Origin: Oscillospiraceae bacterium
GTDB taxonomy: Bacteria; Bacillota; Clostridia; Oscillospirales; Oscillospiraceae
Direction: 5' to 3'
DNA length: 64,000 nucleotides
Assembly: GCA_015068325.1 (NCBI GenBank)
Contig: SVKQ01000008.1
Location: 62,001 to 126,000, forward strand
Positions 36,653 through 45,237 of the stretch are shown here, in pieces; positions within the stretch are counted from its first letter, which is position 1; each line of letters starts with the position of its first letter. The notes under the pieces were generated by a model. That model saw nothing but the letters and a program-made list of their open reading frames with translations. It ran no database searches and was not told where the DNA came from. The translations under genes and the position numbers were made by a program.

Positions 36653-38620
36653 ATGGAAGCGAAAAAGACTTTTTACATCACCACGCCCATCTACTACCCC
36701 TCGGACAAGCTGCACATCGGCCACACCTACTGCACTGTGGCGGCCGACGCCATGGCCCGCTACAAGCGGCTCACCGGCTATGACGTCATGTTCCTGACGG
36801 GTACCGATGAGCATGGCCAGAAGATCGAGAACCGGGCTAGGGAGGCCGGCGTGACGCCCAAGGAGTTCCTGGATCGCATCGTGTGCGGGGAGAAAGGCGT
36901 GCTGGATCTGTGGAAACTGATGAACGTATCCAACGACCGCTTCATCCGCACCACCGACGACTACCACTGCGCCGCCATTCAGAAGATTTTCCGGCGGATG
37001 TACGAAAAGGGCGACATCTATAAAGGCTCCTACAAGGGCAAGTACTGTACCCCCTGCGAGAGCTTCTGGACCGAGAGCCAGCTGGTGGACGGCAAGTGCC
37101 CCGACTGCGGCCGCGAGGTGAAGGACGCCGAGGAGGAGGCCTACTTCTTCCGCCTGAGCAAGTATGCCGACCGGGTGCGCCATCTGTTGGAGGACACCGA
37201 CTTCCTGCAGCCCCGCTCCCGCGTCAACGAGATGGTCAACAACTTCATCAAGCCGGGCCTGGAGGATCTGTGCGTCAGCCGCACCAGCTTCGACTGGGGC
37301 ATCCCTGTGGACTTCGACCCCGGCCACGTGGTGTACGTGTGGGTGGATGCCCTGTTCAACTACACCACAGCCCTGGGCCTGCTGAACGACCGGTACGATG
37401 ACTACGACACATACTGGCCCGCCGACGTCCACTTCGTGGGCAAGGAGATCGTGCGATTCCACTCCATCATTTGGCCCGCCATGCTGATGAGCATGGAGCT
37501 GCCTCTGCCCAAGCACGTATACGGCCACGGCTGGCTGGTGATCGACGGCGGCAAGATGAGCAAATCCAAGGGCAACGTGGTGGACCCCTACGTGCTGGCG
37601 GAGCTGTTCGGCGTGGACGCGCTGCGCTTCTTCCTGCTGCGCACCTTCCCCTTCGGCACCGACGGAAACTTCTCCAACGAGCTGCTGATCAACACCATCA
37701 ATATCGACTTGGCCAACAAGCTGGGAAACCTGGTCAGCCGCACCACCGGCATGGTAGAGAAATACTTCGGCGGCACGCTGCCAGCCGGACGCGAGAACAG
37801 CGACGCCGACTGCGAGCTGAAGAAGCTGGCCGCCACCCTGCGCGGCCGATATGAGGCCGAAATGGAGAAGTTCCAGTTCCAGAATGCGCTGGAGGAGATA
37901 TTCCGGGTCATCGACCGGGCCAACAAGTATATCGACGAGACGGCCCCCTGGGTGCTGGGCAAGGACGAGACGAAGCGCGACCGCCTGGCAGCGGTGCTCT
38001 ACAACCTGCTGGAGACCATCCGCATCTGCACCACGCTGCTCCAGCCCTTCATGCCGGAGAGCTGCGAAAAGATCTTCGACAAGATAGGTGCCTGCACGGA
38101 CTGCCGCGGCTGGGACAAGGCCGACATCTGGGGCAGCCTGCGCAGCGACGCGACCGTGACCAAGGGTGAGAACCTGTTCCCCCGGGTGGACGCGGAGAAG
38201 GCGCTGGCGGAGCTGGAGGCGGCGCAGGAAGCCCAGAAGAAAGCCGCCCTGCCGGCACTGGAGGTAGAACCGCTGCTGGAGAGCGAGGTGGACTTCGACA
38301 CCTTCTGCCGGAGCGATCTCCGGGCTGTAAAGATCAAAAACTGCGAGACCGTGAAGAAGAGCGGCAAGCTGCTGAAGTTCACCCTGGACGACGGTACCGG
38401 TACCGACCGGATCATCCTCTCCGGCATCCGGAAGTTCTACGAGCCGGAGCAGTTGATTGGCAAAACGGCGGCGGCCATCGTGAACCTGCCGCCCCGGAAA
38501 ATGATGGGGCAGCTGTCCTGCGGCATGCTGATCTCCGCCGTGCACAAAGAAAAGGGCGAGGAAAAGCTACACCTGCTGCTGGTGGACGACGCGATCCCCG
38601 CCGGCGCCAAACTGTGCTGA
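36653..38620 (+). CDS. metG: Methionyl-tRNA synthetase
   Basis: A 655-residue class I synthetase. HIGH appears as LHIGHTY, KMSKS is intact in GGKMSKSKGN, and the zinc knuckle is CTPC...CPDC near residues 127-147. The C-terminal 110 residues form a tRNA-binding OB domain (from about VDFDTFCRSDLRAVKI). ATG 36653 follows AGGAG; the longer in-frame extension runs through the T-box and is rejected. Confidence 0.96.
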   Translation: MEAKKTFYITTPIYYPSDKLHIGHTYCTVAADAMARYKRLTGYDVMFLTGTDEHGQKIENRAREAGVTPKEFLDRIVCGEKGVLDLWKLMNVSNDRFIRTTDDYHCAAIQKIFRRMYEKGDIYKGSYKGKYCTPCESFWTESQLVDGKCPDCGREVKDAEEEAYFFRLSKYADRVRHLLEDTDFLQPRSRVNEMVNNFIKPGLEDLCVSRTSFDWGIPVDFDPGHVVYVWVDALFNYTTALGLLNDRYDDYDTYWPADVHFVGKEIVRFHSIIWPAMLMSMELPLPKHVYGHGWLVIDGGKMSKSKGNVVDPYVLAELFGVDALRFFLLRTFPFGTDGNFSNELLINTINIDLANKLGNLVSRTTGMVEKYFGGTLPAGRENSDADCELKKLAATLRGRYEAEMEKFQFQNALEEIFRVIDRANKYIDETAPWVLGKDETKRDRLAAVLYNLLETIRICTTLLQPFMPESCEKIFDKIGACTDCRGWDKADIWGSLRSDATVTKGENLFPRVDAEKALAELEAAQEAQKKAALPALEVEPLLESEVDFDTFCRSDLRAVKIKNCETVKKSGKLLKFTLDDGTGTDRIILSGIRKFYEPEQLIGKTAAAIVNLPPRKMMGQLSCGMLISAVHKEKGEEKLHLLLVDDAIPAGAKLC

Positions 38621-38635
38621 CAGCCCGTTCTGCGG

Positions 38636-38670
38636 AAAAAAGAGGATGCCTCGGGGTATCCTCTTTTTTT
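38636..38670 (+). terminator. Intrinsic terminator of metG
   Basis: AAAAAAGAGGAT pairs with ATCCTCTTTTTT around a ten-base loop, followed by T, 15 bases after metG. Confidence 0.85.
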
Positions 38671-38671
38671 G

Positions 38672-38700
38672 TTGCGTCCCCGGAGAAGGCATGGTAAAAT
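38672..38700 (+). promoter_or_regulatory. Predicted promoter of the ABM-tatD unit
   Basis: TTGCGT and TAAAAT with a 17-base spacer, 77 bases upstream of the ABM gene. Confidence 0.6.
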
Positions 38701-38777
38701 GTGGACAATATCTACGGAAACAACGAGAACACCGCCCGTCTGCGGATGGGATCGACGAGAGAAAGGACGATTAAAAC

Positions 38778-39083
38778 ATGAAAGAGACCTATTTGTTTGT
38801 CACCTACATCACCAAGCCGGGCCAGCGGGAGACCTTCCTGCGGGAGATGGCGGAACGGGGCGTGACGGAGGCCATCCGGGCCGAGGATGGCTGCCTGCAG
38901 TATGACTACTATCTCTCCATCCAGAATGAGAACGAGATCCTGCTGGCGGAGCGCTGGACATCGCCGGAGAAGCAGCAGGTCCATATGGGCCAGCCCCACA
39001 TGACTCACATCACCGAGCTGAAAGAGAAATATGTGGAGAGCACGACGCTGCGGTGGATGTCGGAGGAGGATCATGCTGTTTGA
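38778..39083 (+). CDS. ABM-domain (antibiotic biosynthesis monooxygenase-like) protein
   Basis: 101 residues forming one dimeric alpha-beta barrel domain: YLFVTYITKPGQRETFLREMAERG, EDGCLQYDYYLSIQNENEILLAERWTS, then a C-terminal helix. Relatives include YgiN-type quinol monooxygenases and LsrG, so the substrate is open. AAAGGACG precedes the ATG. Its end overlaps the tatD start by 11 bases, so they are co-translated. Confidence 0.85.
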   Translation: MKETYLFVTYITKPGQRETFLREMAERGVTEAIRAEDGCLQYDYYLSIQNENEILLAERWTSPEKQQVHMGQPHMTHITELKEKYVESTTLRWMSEEDHAV

Positions 39084-39837
39084 CACCCACGCCCACTACG
39101 ACGACGAGGCTTTTGATGCTGACCGGGCGGAGCTGCTGGCCTCCATGCCGGGCCGCGGCGTGGGACTGATCGTCAACCCCGGCTGCACGGTGAAGAGCTC
39201 CCGCACAGCGGTATCGCTGGCGGAGGCGTTTCCCCATGTCTATGCCGCTGTGGGCATCCACCCGGAGAACTGCGCCGACTTCGCGCCGGTCCACATGGAT
39301 GAGATCCGCGCCCTGGCGGGCCGGGACAAGGTGGTGGCCATCGGGGAGATCGGCCTGGACTACTACTGGCCGGAGAATCCGCCCCGGGCGCTGCAGCAGC
39401 AGGTGCTGCGGGCCCACATGGCCCTGGCACAGGAGCTGGGGCTGCCGGTCATCATCCACGACCGGGAGGCCCACGCCGACTGCCTGGCCGTGGTGCGGGA
39501 GTTTCCGGCGGTGACGGGCGTGTTCCACTGCTACTCCGGCAGCGTGGAAATGGCCCGGGAGCTGCTGGATCGGGGCTGGATGCTGTCCTTCAACGGGGCG
39601 CTCACCTTTAAGAATGCCCGCAGGGCGCCGGAGGTGGTGGCGGAGATTCCCATGGACCGCCTCATGATTGAGACGGATGCCCCCTATCTGGCGCCGGTGC
39701 CCTACCGGGGAAAGCGCAACAACTCCGGCTATGTGCACCTGGTGGCGGAAAAAATCGCGGAAATCAAGGGCCTCTCCGCCGAAGAAGTGGAGCAGATTAC
39801 CTGGGACAACGGCCGGCGATTCTTCCGAATCGCGTAA
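39073..39837 (+). CDS. tatD: TatD family metal-dependent deoxyribonuclease
   Basis: A 254-residue TIM-barrel hydrolase with two-metal site residues HAHYDD, GEIGLDYYW, IIHDREAH, FHCYSG and ETDAPYLAPVP. Related enzymes are 3'-5' exonucleases acting in DNA repair or degradation. ATG 39073 lies inside the end of the ABM gene with GGAGGA upstream. In many Firmicutes tatD follows metG; here the small ABM gene is inserted between them. Confidence 0.92.
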   Translation: MLFDTHAHYDDEAFDADRAELLASMPGRGVGLIVNPGCTVKSSRTAVSLAEAFPHVYAAVGIHPENCADFAPVHMDEIRALAGRDKVVAIGEIGLDYYWPENPPRALQQQVLRAHMALAQELGLPVIIHDREAHADCLAVVREFPAVTGVFHCYSGSVEMARELLDRGWMLSFNGALTFKNARRAPEVVAEIPMDRLMIETDAPYLAPVPYRGKRNNSGYVHLVAEKIAEIKGLSAEEVEQITWDNGRRFFRIA

Positions 39838-39843
39838 AACGAG

Positions 39844-39892
39844 AAAAAGACGCGCGCCGAAGCCTGAAGGGACGCTGGTGCGCGTCTTTTTT
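39844..39892 (+). terminator. Intrinsic terminator of tatD
   Basis: AAAAAGACGCGC (39844-39855) pairs with GCGCGTCTTTTT (39880-39891) around a 24-base loop, with further T. Confidence 0.8.
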
Positions 39893-39907
39893 GCTCAAAA
39901 TAGACGT

Positions 39908-39936
39908 TTGACCGCCAATATAGGCCGTGTTATAAT
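39908..39936 (+). promoter_or_regulatory. Predicted promoter of the SDR gene
   Basis: TTGACC and TATAAT with a 17-base spacer, 44 bases before the start codon. Confidence 0.85.
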
Positions 39937-39980
39937 GACAAAAAGACATATCCACCGGACGGGACAGATGGAGGTGTCAT

Positions 39981-40979
39981 ATGGGCAAGCTGTATCTGAT
40001 CACCGGCGCTGCCGGACATTTGGGGACCGTTCTCACGCAAAAGCTCCTGGCGCGGGGCGACGCCGTCCGCGCGTTGCTCCTGCCGGGTGAAGAGCCGCTG
40101 GTGCCGCCTCGGGTGCAGATGGTGGTGGGTGATGTGACGGATCCCGCCTCGATGGAACCATTCTTCCGTGCGGAGGGATACGATGCGGTGTCGCTGATCC
40201 ACTGCGCCGCCGTGGTCACCATCGCCTCCGGTGAGGACCCGGCCGTTTGGCGCGTCAATGTGGACGGGACAGACCATGTGCTCCGTCTGGCGCAGCAGTA
40301 CGGCGTGTCTCGCGTGATCTACGTGAGCTCCGTGCATGCCATTCCCGAACGGCCGGCGCCGGAGATCATGGCGGAACCGCCGCAGTTCTCTCCCGGACTG
40401 GTTCGCGGGCAATATGCCCGCTCCAAGGCCGCTGCGACCCGTCTGGCGCTGCAGGCTGCCCGGGAGGGATTGAACATCAGTGTCGTGCATCCGTCGGGAA
40501 TCATCGGCCCCGGCGATATACGGGGAAACAACCATACCATCCGGACGCTGCGGGCCATGGCGGAGGGGAGGATCCCCGTCAGCATCCGGGGCGGCTATGA
40601 TTTTGTGGATGTGCGGGATGTGGCGGACGGCATTCTGCAATGTGAGGAGCGGGGTCGCGCCGGCGAGTGCTATATCCTCAGCAGTCAATACTGTACCGTC
40701 CGGGAATTGCTGGAGACCGTGTGCCGTCTGCAGGGACGGCGTCCGCCGCGGCTGGTGGTCCCGGCCTTTGTCGCCGGATGGGCCGCCCCCGTCGTTGAAA
40801 AGCTATCCCGACTGACCGGCAGGAGACCGGTCCTGACGCCGTATTCTGTGGAGGTGCTGCAGACGAACGGCCGCTATTCCCATGAAAAGGCCACCCGGGA
40901 GCTGGGTTACCGGCCCAGGGCGCTGACGGAGTCGATCCGGGACACACTGGCAGAGCGCAATGTGAGAGAAAAGGGATAA
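39981..40979 (+). CDS. Extended short-chain dehydrogenase (NAD-dependent epimerase/dehydratase family)
   Basis: A 332-residue Rossmann enzyme. The nucleotide-binding motif is ITGAAGHLG (about residues 7-15), and the catalytic set is VSSVHA with YARSK (Tyr and Lys). The C-terminal half resembles dihydroflavonol reductase or 3-beta-hydroxysteroid dehydrogenase-like members rather than sugar-nucleotide epimerases, but the substrate cannot be told. It is a single-gene unit with its own promoter and terminator; neighbours give no pathway clue. Confidence 0.85.
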   Translation: MGKLYLITGAAGHLGTVLTQKLLARGDAVRALLLPGEEPLVPPRVQMVVGDVTDPASMEPFFRAEGYDAVSLIHCAAVVTIASGEDPAVWRVNVDGTDHVLRLAQQYGVSRVIYVSSVHAIPERPAPEIMAEPPQFSPGLVRGQYARSKAAATRLALQAAREGLNISVVHPSGIIGPGDIRGNNHTIRTLRAMAEGRIPVSIRGGYDFVDVRDVADGILQCEERGRAGECYILSSQYCTVRELLETVCRLQGRRPPRLVVPAFVAGWAAPVVEKLSRLTGRRPVLTPYSVEVLQTNGRYSHEKATRELGYRPRALTESIRDTLAERNVREKG

Positions 40980-40981
40980 AG

Positions 40982-41017
40982 AAACAGGGGACAGACATCG
41001 TCTGCCCCCTGTTTTTC
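40982..41017. terminator. Intrinsic terminator, probably bidirectional
   Basis: AAACAGGGGACAGAC pairs with GTCTGCCCCCTGTTT (one mismatch) around a short loop and is followed by T. It lies between the converging SDR and ABC permease genes. Confidence 0.8.
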
Positions 41018-41037
41018 TTTTGCCCGGGCGGTCTGCA

Positions 41038-41838
41038 TCACTGCAGGTTCAGCCGCTTTTTCAGTGTGAGTTGTGTCACCACGTAGAAGACAGCGCCGAC
41101 CAGCAGCGTGGAGAGGGCGCTGAAGCCCGCGGCCAGGTGTGGGATGGCATAGGGATCGAGGTCATAAAACCAGTCCCCTTCCACACCGGCGACGATACTG
41201 TAGATGCCGGCGAAGGAGCCGATGATCTGCAGGCCGACGGAGAAGGCGATATAAAACACCACCGACAGCAGGATCTTGTGGTTGGCGAAGCTGTGGCCCA
41301 GGGCGATGGCGGCGTAGAACATCAAATACGAGGCCATCGCGCTCAGCAGTGCTGTAAGGATCAGCTCGGCGGCATACAGGGCGGTCTGTCCGGCGGAGAT
41401 GTCCAGATAGTGCCACAACTCGGAGAGATCCGGCAGAATATTTTGCCAGAAGTCCTGGCCAATGGTGGACACCAGAACAGCCGCCATGTCGGCCAGGACG
41501 GTGGCGGCGGTCCAAACCACGGCCGTGATCAGCTTGGACCAGATGAGCTGCGCCGTGGTGACGGGCAGGGTGAACATCAGGTAGCCCTCTTCGGTCATGA
41601 AATTCTTATAGAAGCGATACACCATCAGCGCCAACGTCATCACGGCGGCGCCGAAGACGGTGACGAAGAAGGTAAAGCCCGTAATGGCGCGGAAAATGTT
41701 CAGCGCGCGGACGTCGTAGCGGTCGGCCAAATGCATGAACAGGTTGAACAGGCCCGCCGACAGCACCAACAGCAGGTATACCGGCAGCAGGATGCGCGAC
41801 GTGGCGCGGAATTCGTGCTTCAGCAGTTTACTCAGCAT
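41038..41838 (-). CDS. ABC transporter permease
   Basis: A 266-residue protein with six predicted membrane helices (near 16-36, 53-76, 100-125, 150-180, 190-215 and 235-258). It starts MLSKLLKHEFRATSRILLPVY, typical of the ABC-2-like permeases paired with YtrA-type regulators. It overlaps the ATPase gene by 11 bases. The substrate is unknown; in B. subtilis similar operons respond to cell-wall antibiotics. Confidence 0.8.
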   Translation of the reverse strand: MLSKLLKHEFRATSRILLPVYLLLVLSAGLFNLFMHLADRYDVRALNIFRAITGFTFFVTVFGAAVMTLALMVYRFYKNFMTEEGYLMFTLPVTTAQLIWSKLITAVVWTAATVLADMAAVLVSTIGQDFWQNILPDLSELWHYLDISAGQTALYAAELILTALLSAMASYLMFYAAIALGHSFANHKILLSVVFYIAFSVGLQIIGSFAGIYSIVAGVEGDWFYDLDPYAIPHLAAGFSALSTLLVGAVFYVVTQLTLKKRLNLQ

Positions 41839-42529
41839 AGCGGAACACCTCCCGGAACAGCTCGTCTACGCTGCAGTTTTTCTCGGTGCGGATCTGGTCC
41901 ACGGAGGACTGCAGCACCACGCGGCCCCTGTTGATGAAGATCACGTCGTCCAGAATGTTCTCCACGTCGGCGATCAGATGGGTGGAGATCACCACGGAGG
42001 CCTGTTCGTTGTAGTTGGTGATGATGGTGCGGATGATATAGTCCCGGGTGGCGGGGTCCACGCCACCGATGGGCTCGTCCAGCAGATAGAGGCTGGCCCT
42101 GCGGCTCATGACCAGGATCAGCTGTACCTTTTCCCGGGTGCCCTTGCTCATCTGCTTGATGCGCAGATCGGGGCTGATCTCCAGTGCCGTCAGCATATGC
42201 TCAGCGGCGGCGCGGTCGAAGTCAGGATAGAAATCGCAAAAGAAGTCCAGCAGCTGCACCACGTTCATCCAGTCGGAGAGGTAGGTGCGTTCCGGCAGAT
42301 AGGACACCAGTTGTTTCGTCTCCTGCCCGGGAGCCATGCCGCCGATGGTCACCGTACCGCTGGAAGGCACCAGCAGGCCATTGGCGATCTTAATGAGGGT
42401 GGATTTGCCGCTGCCGTTGGGACCCAGCAGCCCCACGATGCGGCCCGGCTCCACCGTCAGGTCTACGTGGTCCAGCGCCAGGGCGCTGTCGTAGTATTTG
42501 GTCAGTTGTCTGCATTCCAAAAGAGCCAT
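41828..42529 (-). CDS. ABC transporter ATP-binding protein
   Basis: A 233-residue ATPase. Walker A is GPNGSGKSTLI, the signature is degenerate (QMSKGTREKVQL instead of LSGGQ), Walker B is LYLLDEPIGGVDP and the switch His is in ISTHLIADVE. The MSKG signature is common in YtrB-like ATPases. It overlaps the regulator gene by one base and the permease gene by 11. Confidence 0.92.
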   Translation of the reverse strand: MALLECRQLTKYYDSALALDHVDLTVEPGRIVGLLGPNGSGKSTLIKIANGLLVPSSGTVTIGGMAPGQETKQLVSYLPERTYLSDWMNVVQLLDFFCDFYPDFDRAAAEHMLTALEISPDLRIKQMSKGTREKVQLILVMSRRASLYLLDEPIGGVDPATRDYIIRTIITNYNEQASVVISTHLIADVENILDDVIFINRGRVVLQSSVDQIRTEKNCSVDELFREVFRYAE

Positions 42530-42894
42530 CAGTTCTCCTCCTTTTCTCCCTGCAAAAGACGCAGGATCTGCTCGCGGCCATAGCCCAGGGCGGCCATGTT
42601 GCCGAAAAAGGCGTCCAGCTGCTGCCGGGCCAGACGCTGCCGCGCCGCCTCGATGGCGGCGGCATCATCGGTGACGAAGCGCCCGCTGGTGCGCTGTGCC
42701 CGGATCAAACCGCTCTGCTCCAGCTCAGCCATGGCCCGCTGCATGGTGTTGGGATTCACCCCGGCCTGTGCCGCCAGCTCCCGCACGGCGGGCAGCCGCG
42801 CTCCGGCGGCGAACTCACCGGACAAGATCGCCTGCGTCATGCGGTTGACCAGCTGGGTGTAGATGGGCTGGTCGCTGCGGAAGACCCAATCCAT
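42529..42894 (-). CDS. GntR-family regulator, YtrA subfamily
   Basis: A 121-residue repressor: a winged helix-turn-helix (about residues 10-75, with LPAVRELAAQAGVNPNTMQRAMAELE) and a short two-helix dimerisation tail typical of YtrA, with no ligand-binding domain. It heads the operon with the ABC ATPase and permease. A palindrome over its -10 is a likely autoregulatory operator. Confidence 0.9.
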   Translation of the reverse strand: MDWVFRSDQPIYTQLVNRMTQAILSGEFAAGARLPAVRELAAQAGVNPNTMQRAMAELEQSGLIRAQRTSGRFVTDDAAAIEAARQRLARQQLDAFFGNMAALGYGREQILRLLQGEKEEN

Positions 42895-42915
42895 TTTGCT
42901 TCACTCCTTTGTGTG

Positions 42916-42963
42916 ATTGTATTAGGCGATTAGTACAATAATACAAATGGAAGGGTTTGTCAA
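42916..42963 (-). promoter_or_regulatory. Promoter and operator of the GntR-ABC operon
   Basis: On the minus strand, TTGACA (42958-42963) and TATTGT (42935-42940) with a 17-base spacer. ATTGTATTA (42916-42924) and TAGTACAAT (42931-42939) form an inverted repeat with one mismatch and six-base spacer, covering the -10. Binding there would block the polymerase. Confidence 0.8.
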
Positions 42964-42984
42964 GGGGTTTTGTAAAAATAATGG

Positions 42985-43020
42985 AAAAAGACAGGGCGCC
43001 GGTCAAAGGGGCGTCCTGTC
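42985..43020 (-). terminator. Intrinsic terminator of the holB-ricT-HAD unit
   Basis: Minus strand: an 11-bp stem (43010-43020 with 42990-43000, one mismatch) followed by TTTTT. Confidence 0.85.
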
Positions 43021-43034
43021 GCACGGTGTTTCGG

Positions 43035-43880
43035 TCAATACAGCCGGTCCAGCTGGTCAATCATGGCGGCGACGGCACCGCAGCGGCAGTGAGACAGCAC
43101 GCGGATGCCGGGGACCTCCTTGACCGGGGCGATGGCGTTATCGGGGGCGAAGGCGATGTGGGCAAAGCGCAGCATGGGGATGTCGTTGGCGTGGTCGCCC
43201 ATACAGTAGACGTGGCGTGGAGAGATACCCAACAGCCGTGCCAGCTGCTCTGTCATGCCGCCCTTGTTGGCGCCATGGGCCGTCAGTTCCAACAGCAGAT
43301 TGGTGGAGGGCACTACCTCGTAGTCGGCGGCCCAGCTCTGGCGGGCAATGTAGTGAATCAGTTGAGACATGCGGGGCTCATACTCCTCAAACAGCACCTT
43401 GCTGATGGGAGAGGGCACCTGATCGATGTCGTCCAGCGCCACGGTGGGCAGATGGGTCAGGTGCAGATGGTTGACGGTGATCTCGTTTGGGTTGATGGCG
43501 TGGATAGAGTTGTCATCGTGGTAGATCTCCATGGCCACGCCAGGCATGTCCTCCAGCAGCCGGCGCACATGGCCGCGGATGTCTTCCGGCAGAAAGGCGG
43601 TGTACAGGTAGCGGCCGGCAGCAAAGTCATAGATAGCCGCGCCGTTGAAGAGGATCGTGGGTCCGTTCATGGGGATCGTGGGTGCCAGCGGTGCAAAGGC
43701 CGGCAGGGCCCGTCCGGTGGCCACGGAGAAGATGCCGCCCTGTGCCATGAAGTACTCCATAGCCTGGCGGTTCTCCTCCGACACGGGCGGCAGCTCGCCG
43801 CCGCTGCGGAGCACATCCTCCGTATAGGTGATAGTGTTGTCGTAGTCGCTGGCGATCAATACGCCGTCAAATTTCCCCAT
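43035..43880 (-). CDS. Cof-type HAD-superfamily hydrolase
   Basis: A 281-residue phosphatase. Motif I is ASDYDNTIT with the nucleophilic Asp, motif II includes SVATGRAL, the conserved Lys is in HGANKGGM and motif IV is MGDHANDIPML. The inserted cap domain between motifs II and III is the Cof (C2B) type, acting on sugar phosphates or flavin-related phosphates. It starts three bases after ricT and so is in the same operon. Confidence 0.88.
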   Translation of the reverse strand: MGKFDGVLIASDYDNTITYTEDVLRSGGELPPVSEENRQAMEYFMAQGGIFSVATGRALPAFAPLAPTIPMNGPTILFNGAAIYDFAAGRYLYTAFLPEDIRGHVRRLLEDMPGVAMEIYHDDNSIHAINPNEITVNHLHLTHLPTVALDDIDQVPSPISKVLFEEYEPRMSQLIHYIARQSWAADYEVVPSTNLLLELTAHGANKGGMTEQLARLLGISPRHVYCMGDHANDIPMLRFAHIAFAPDNAIAPVKEVPGIRVLSHCRCGAVAAMIDQLDRLY

Positions 43881-43883
43881 AGA

Positions 43884-45161
43884 TCATCCTTCCGTCTTGG
43901 GTCGACTGCTGCGGTGGCGCCGCCCGCCCCGGTGGGTGCGCTTGCGGGGTACTGTGCCGTCGGCGGAAGCAGAGACCGGCGCCACCTTGGGAGCGGAGGG
44001 TTTGGGAGTACTCCCCTCCTTGGAGGCGACCTTCCGCCCGCCGCGGCCGCGGTGCCGGCGCTTTTCCCCGCCCTCGCCTTTGGGTTCGTCGGCGGCTCTT
44101 GGTTCTGCCCAGGCGGCGGGATGGACCTCCACCTTCACCTCGGGCCGGGCCTCGCCGGAGGTCTTCTTCCCGCCCCGGCGGCCGCGACGCCGGCGCTTTT
44201 CGCTGCCTTCCTCCGCGGCTGCGGATATGTCGGAGGACAGCGGCCGGGCCGTAAAGTCGCCATAAAAGCCGGGGAACAGATCGTCCTCCCGCTCCTCCAC
44301 GTAGCGCTCTGGCAGCGTATCGGGGATGTGGATCCCCTCACGGCCGCCTTTGCCGTTGCGCAGCACACAGACCTCGCAGTTATGGTAGCAGCGGGGAGCG
44401 TCGTTCCGGTCATCCAGTTTTACGGTTACCTTTTCCCTCAGCACGTTCACGTCGCTGACGTTGCCGGGGCCGTCCGGCGTCAGCACGAAGGAGTCGTTCT
44501 TGGGAAGGCGCTTCAGGGCGTCCTCATAGGCGTCCTGTTCGTATTTCAGGCAACACATCAGCCGGCCGCAGGTGCCGGAGATTTTGGTGGGATTCAGACT
44601 CAGACTCTGCGTTTTTGCCATCTTGATGGACACGGGCAAAAAGTCGTCCATGAACTGGGCGCAGCAGAAGGGCCGCCCGCAGATGCCCAAGCCACCCAGC
44701 ATCTTGGCCTCATCTCGCACACCGATCTGGCGCAGCTCAATGCGGGAGCGGAACACGCCGGCCAGATCCTTGACCAGTTCGCGGAAATCTACGCGTCCAT
44801 CGGCGGTGAAGAAGAAGAGGATCTTGCTGCCATCGAAGCTGCACTCCACCCGCACCAGCTTCATCTCCAGCTTGTGGGCGGCGATCTTCTTCTGGCAAAT
44901 GTCGAAGGCCTCCTTCTCCCGGGTGCGGTTATAGGCGTCGGTGTTGCGATCGTTCTCCGAGGCGATGCGGACGAGCGGCCGTAGCGGCTGGATCACCTGC
45001 CCGTCGGCTACGTCGTGGTTGCCCTCCGTACACTGGGCGAATTCCAGGCCCTGGGCGGTCTCCACCACCACGTCATCACCGGCGGCCACCTGCAGGCCGC
45101 GGGGATCAAAATAATAGGTTTTCGTTCCGTTGCGGAAACGAACAGAAATCACATTTGTCAT
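43884..45161 (-). CDS. ricT: PSP1-domain protein RicT (YaaT)
   Basis: 425 residues. The N-terminal 280 form the PSP1/RicT core with its conserved Cys groups: GICGRPFCCAQFMDDF and SGTCGRLMCCLKYEQ. In B. subtilis RicT with RicA and RicF carries iron-sulfur clusters and steers RNase Y. The last 140 residues are a low-complexity tail of Arg/Gly/Lys blocks (RRRRGRRGGKK, RRHRGRGGRK, RKRTHRGGRRHR) that probably binds RNA. ATG 45161 fits the AAAGGA spacing better than ATG 45173. The order holB-ricT matches Bacillus. Confidence 0.9.
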   Translation of the reverse strand: MTNVISVRFRNGTKTYYFDPRGLQVAAGDDVVVETAQGLEFAQCTEGNHDVADGQVIQPLRPLVRIASENDRNTDAYNRTREKEAFDICQKKIAAHKLEMKLVRVECSFDGSKILFFFTADGRVDFRELVKDLAGVFRSRIELRQIGVRDEAKMLGGLGICGRPFCCAQFMDDFLPVSIKMAKTQSLSLNPTKISGTCGRLMCCLKYEQDAYEDALKRLPKNDSFVLTPDGPGNVSDVNVLREKVTVKLDDRNDAPRCYHNCEVCVLRNGKGGREGIHIPDTLPERYVEEREDDLFPGFYGDFTARPLSSDISAAAEEGSEKRRRRGRRGGKKTSGEARPEVKVEVHPAAWAEPRAADEPKGEGGEKRRHRGRGGRKVASKEGSTPKPSAPKVAPVSASADGTVPRKRTHRGGRRHRSSRPKTEG

Positions 45162-45237
45162 CGGTATGACCATTCCTTTCGTTGGCAGAGTTCAGATGAA
45201 TCCCTCTGCCGGGGTTCCTTTTTCAGACGGGCTGTTT

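Noticed and set aside
36605-38545. A 646-codon frame opposite metG
   Set aside because: Antisense shadow; metG motifs and T-box settle the coding strand.
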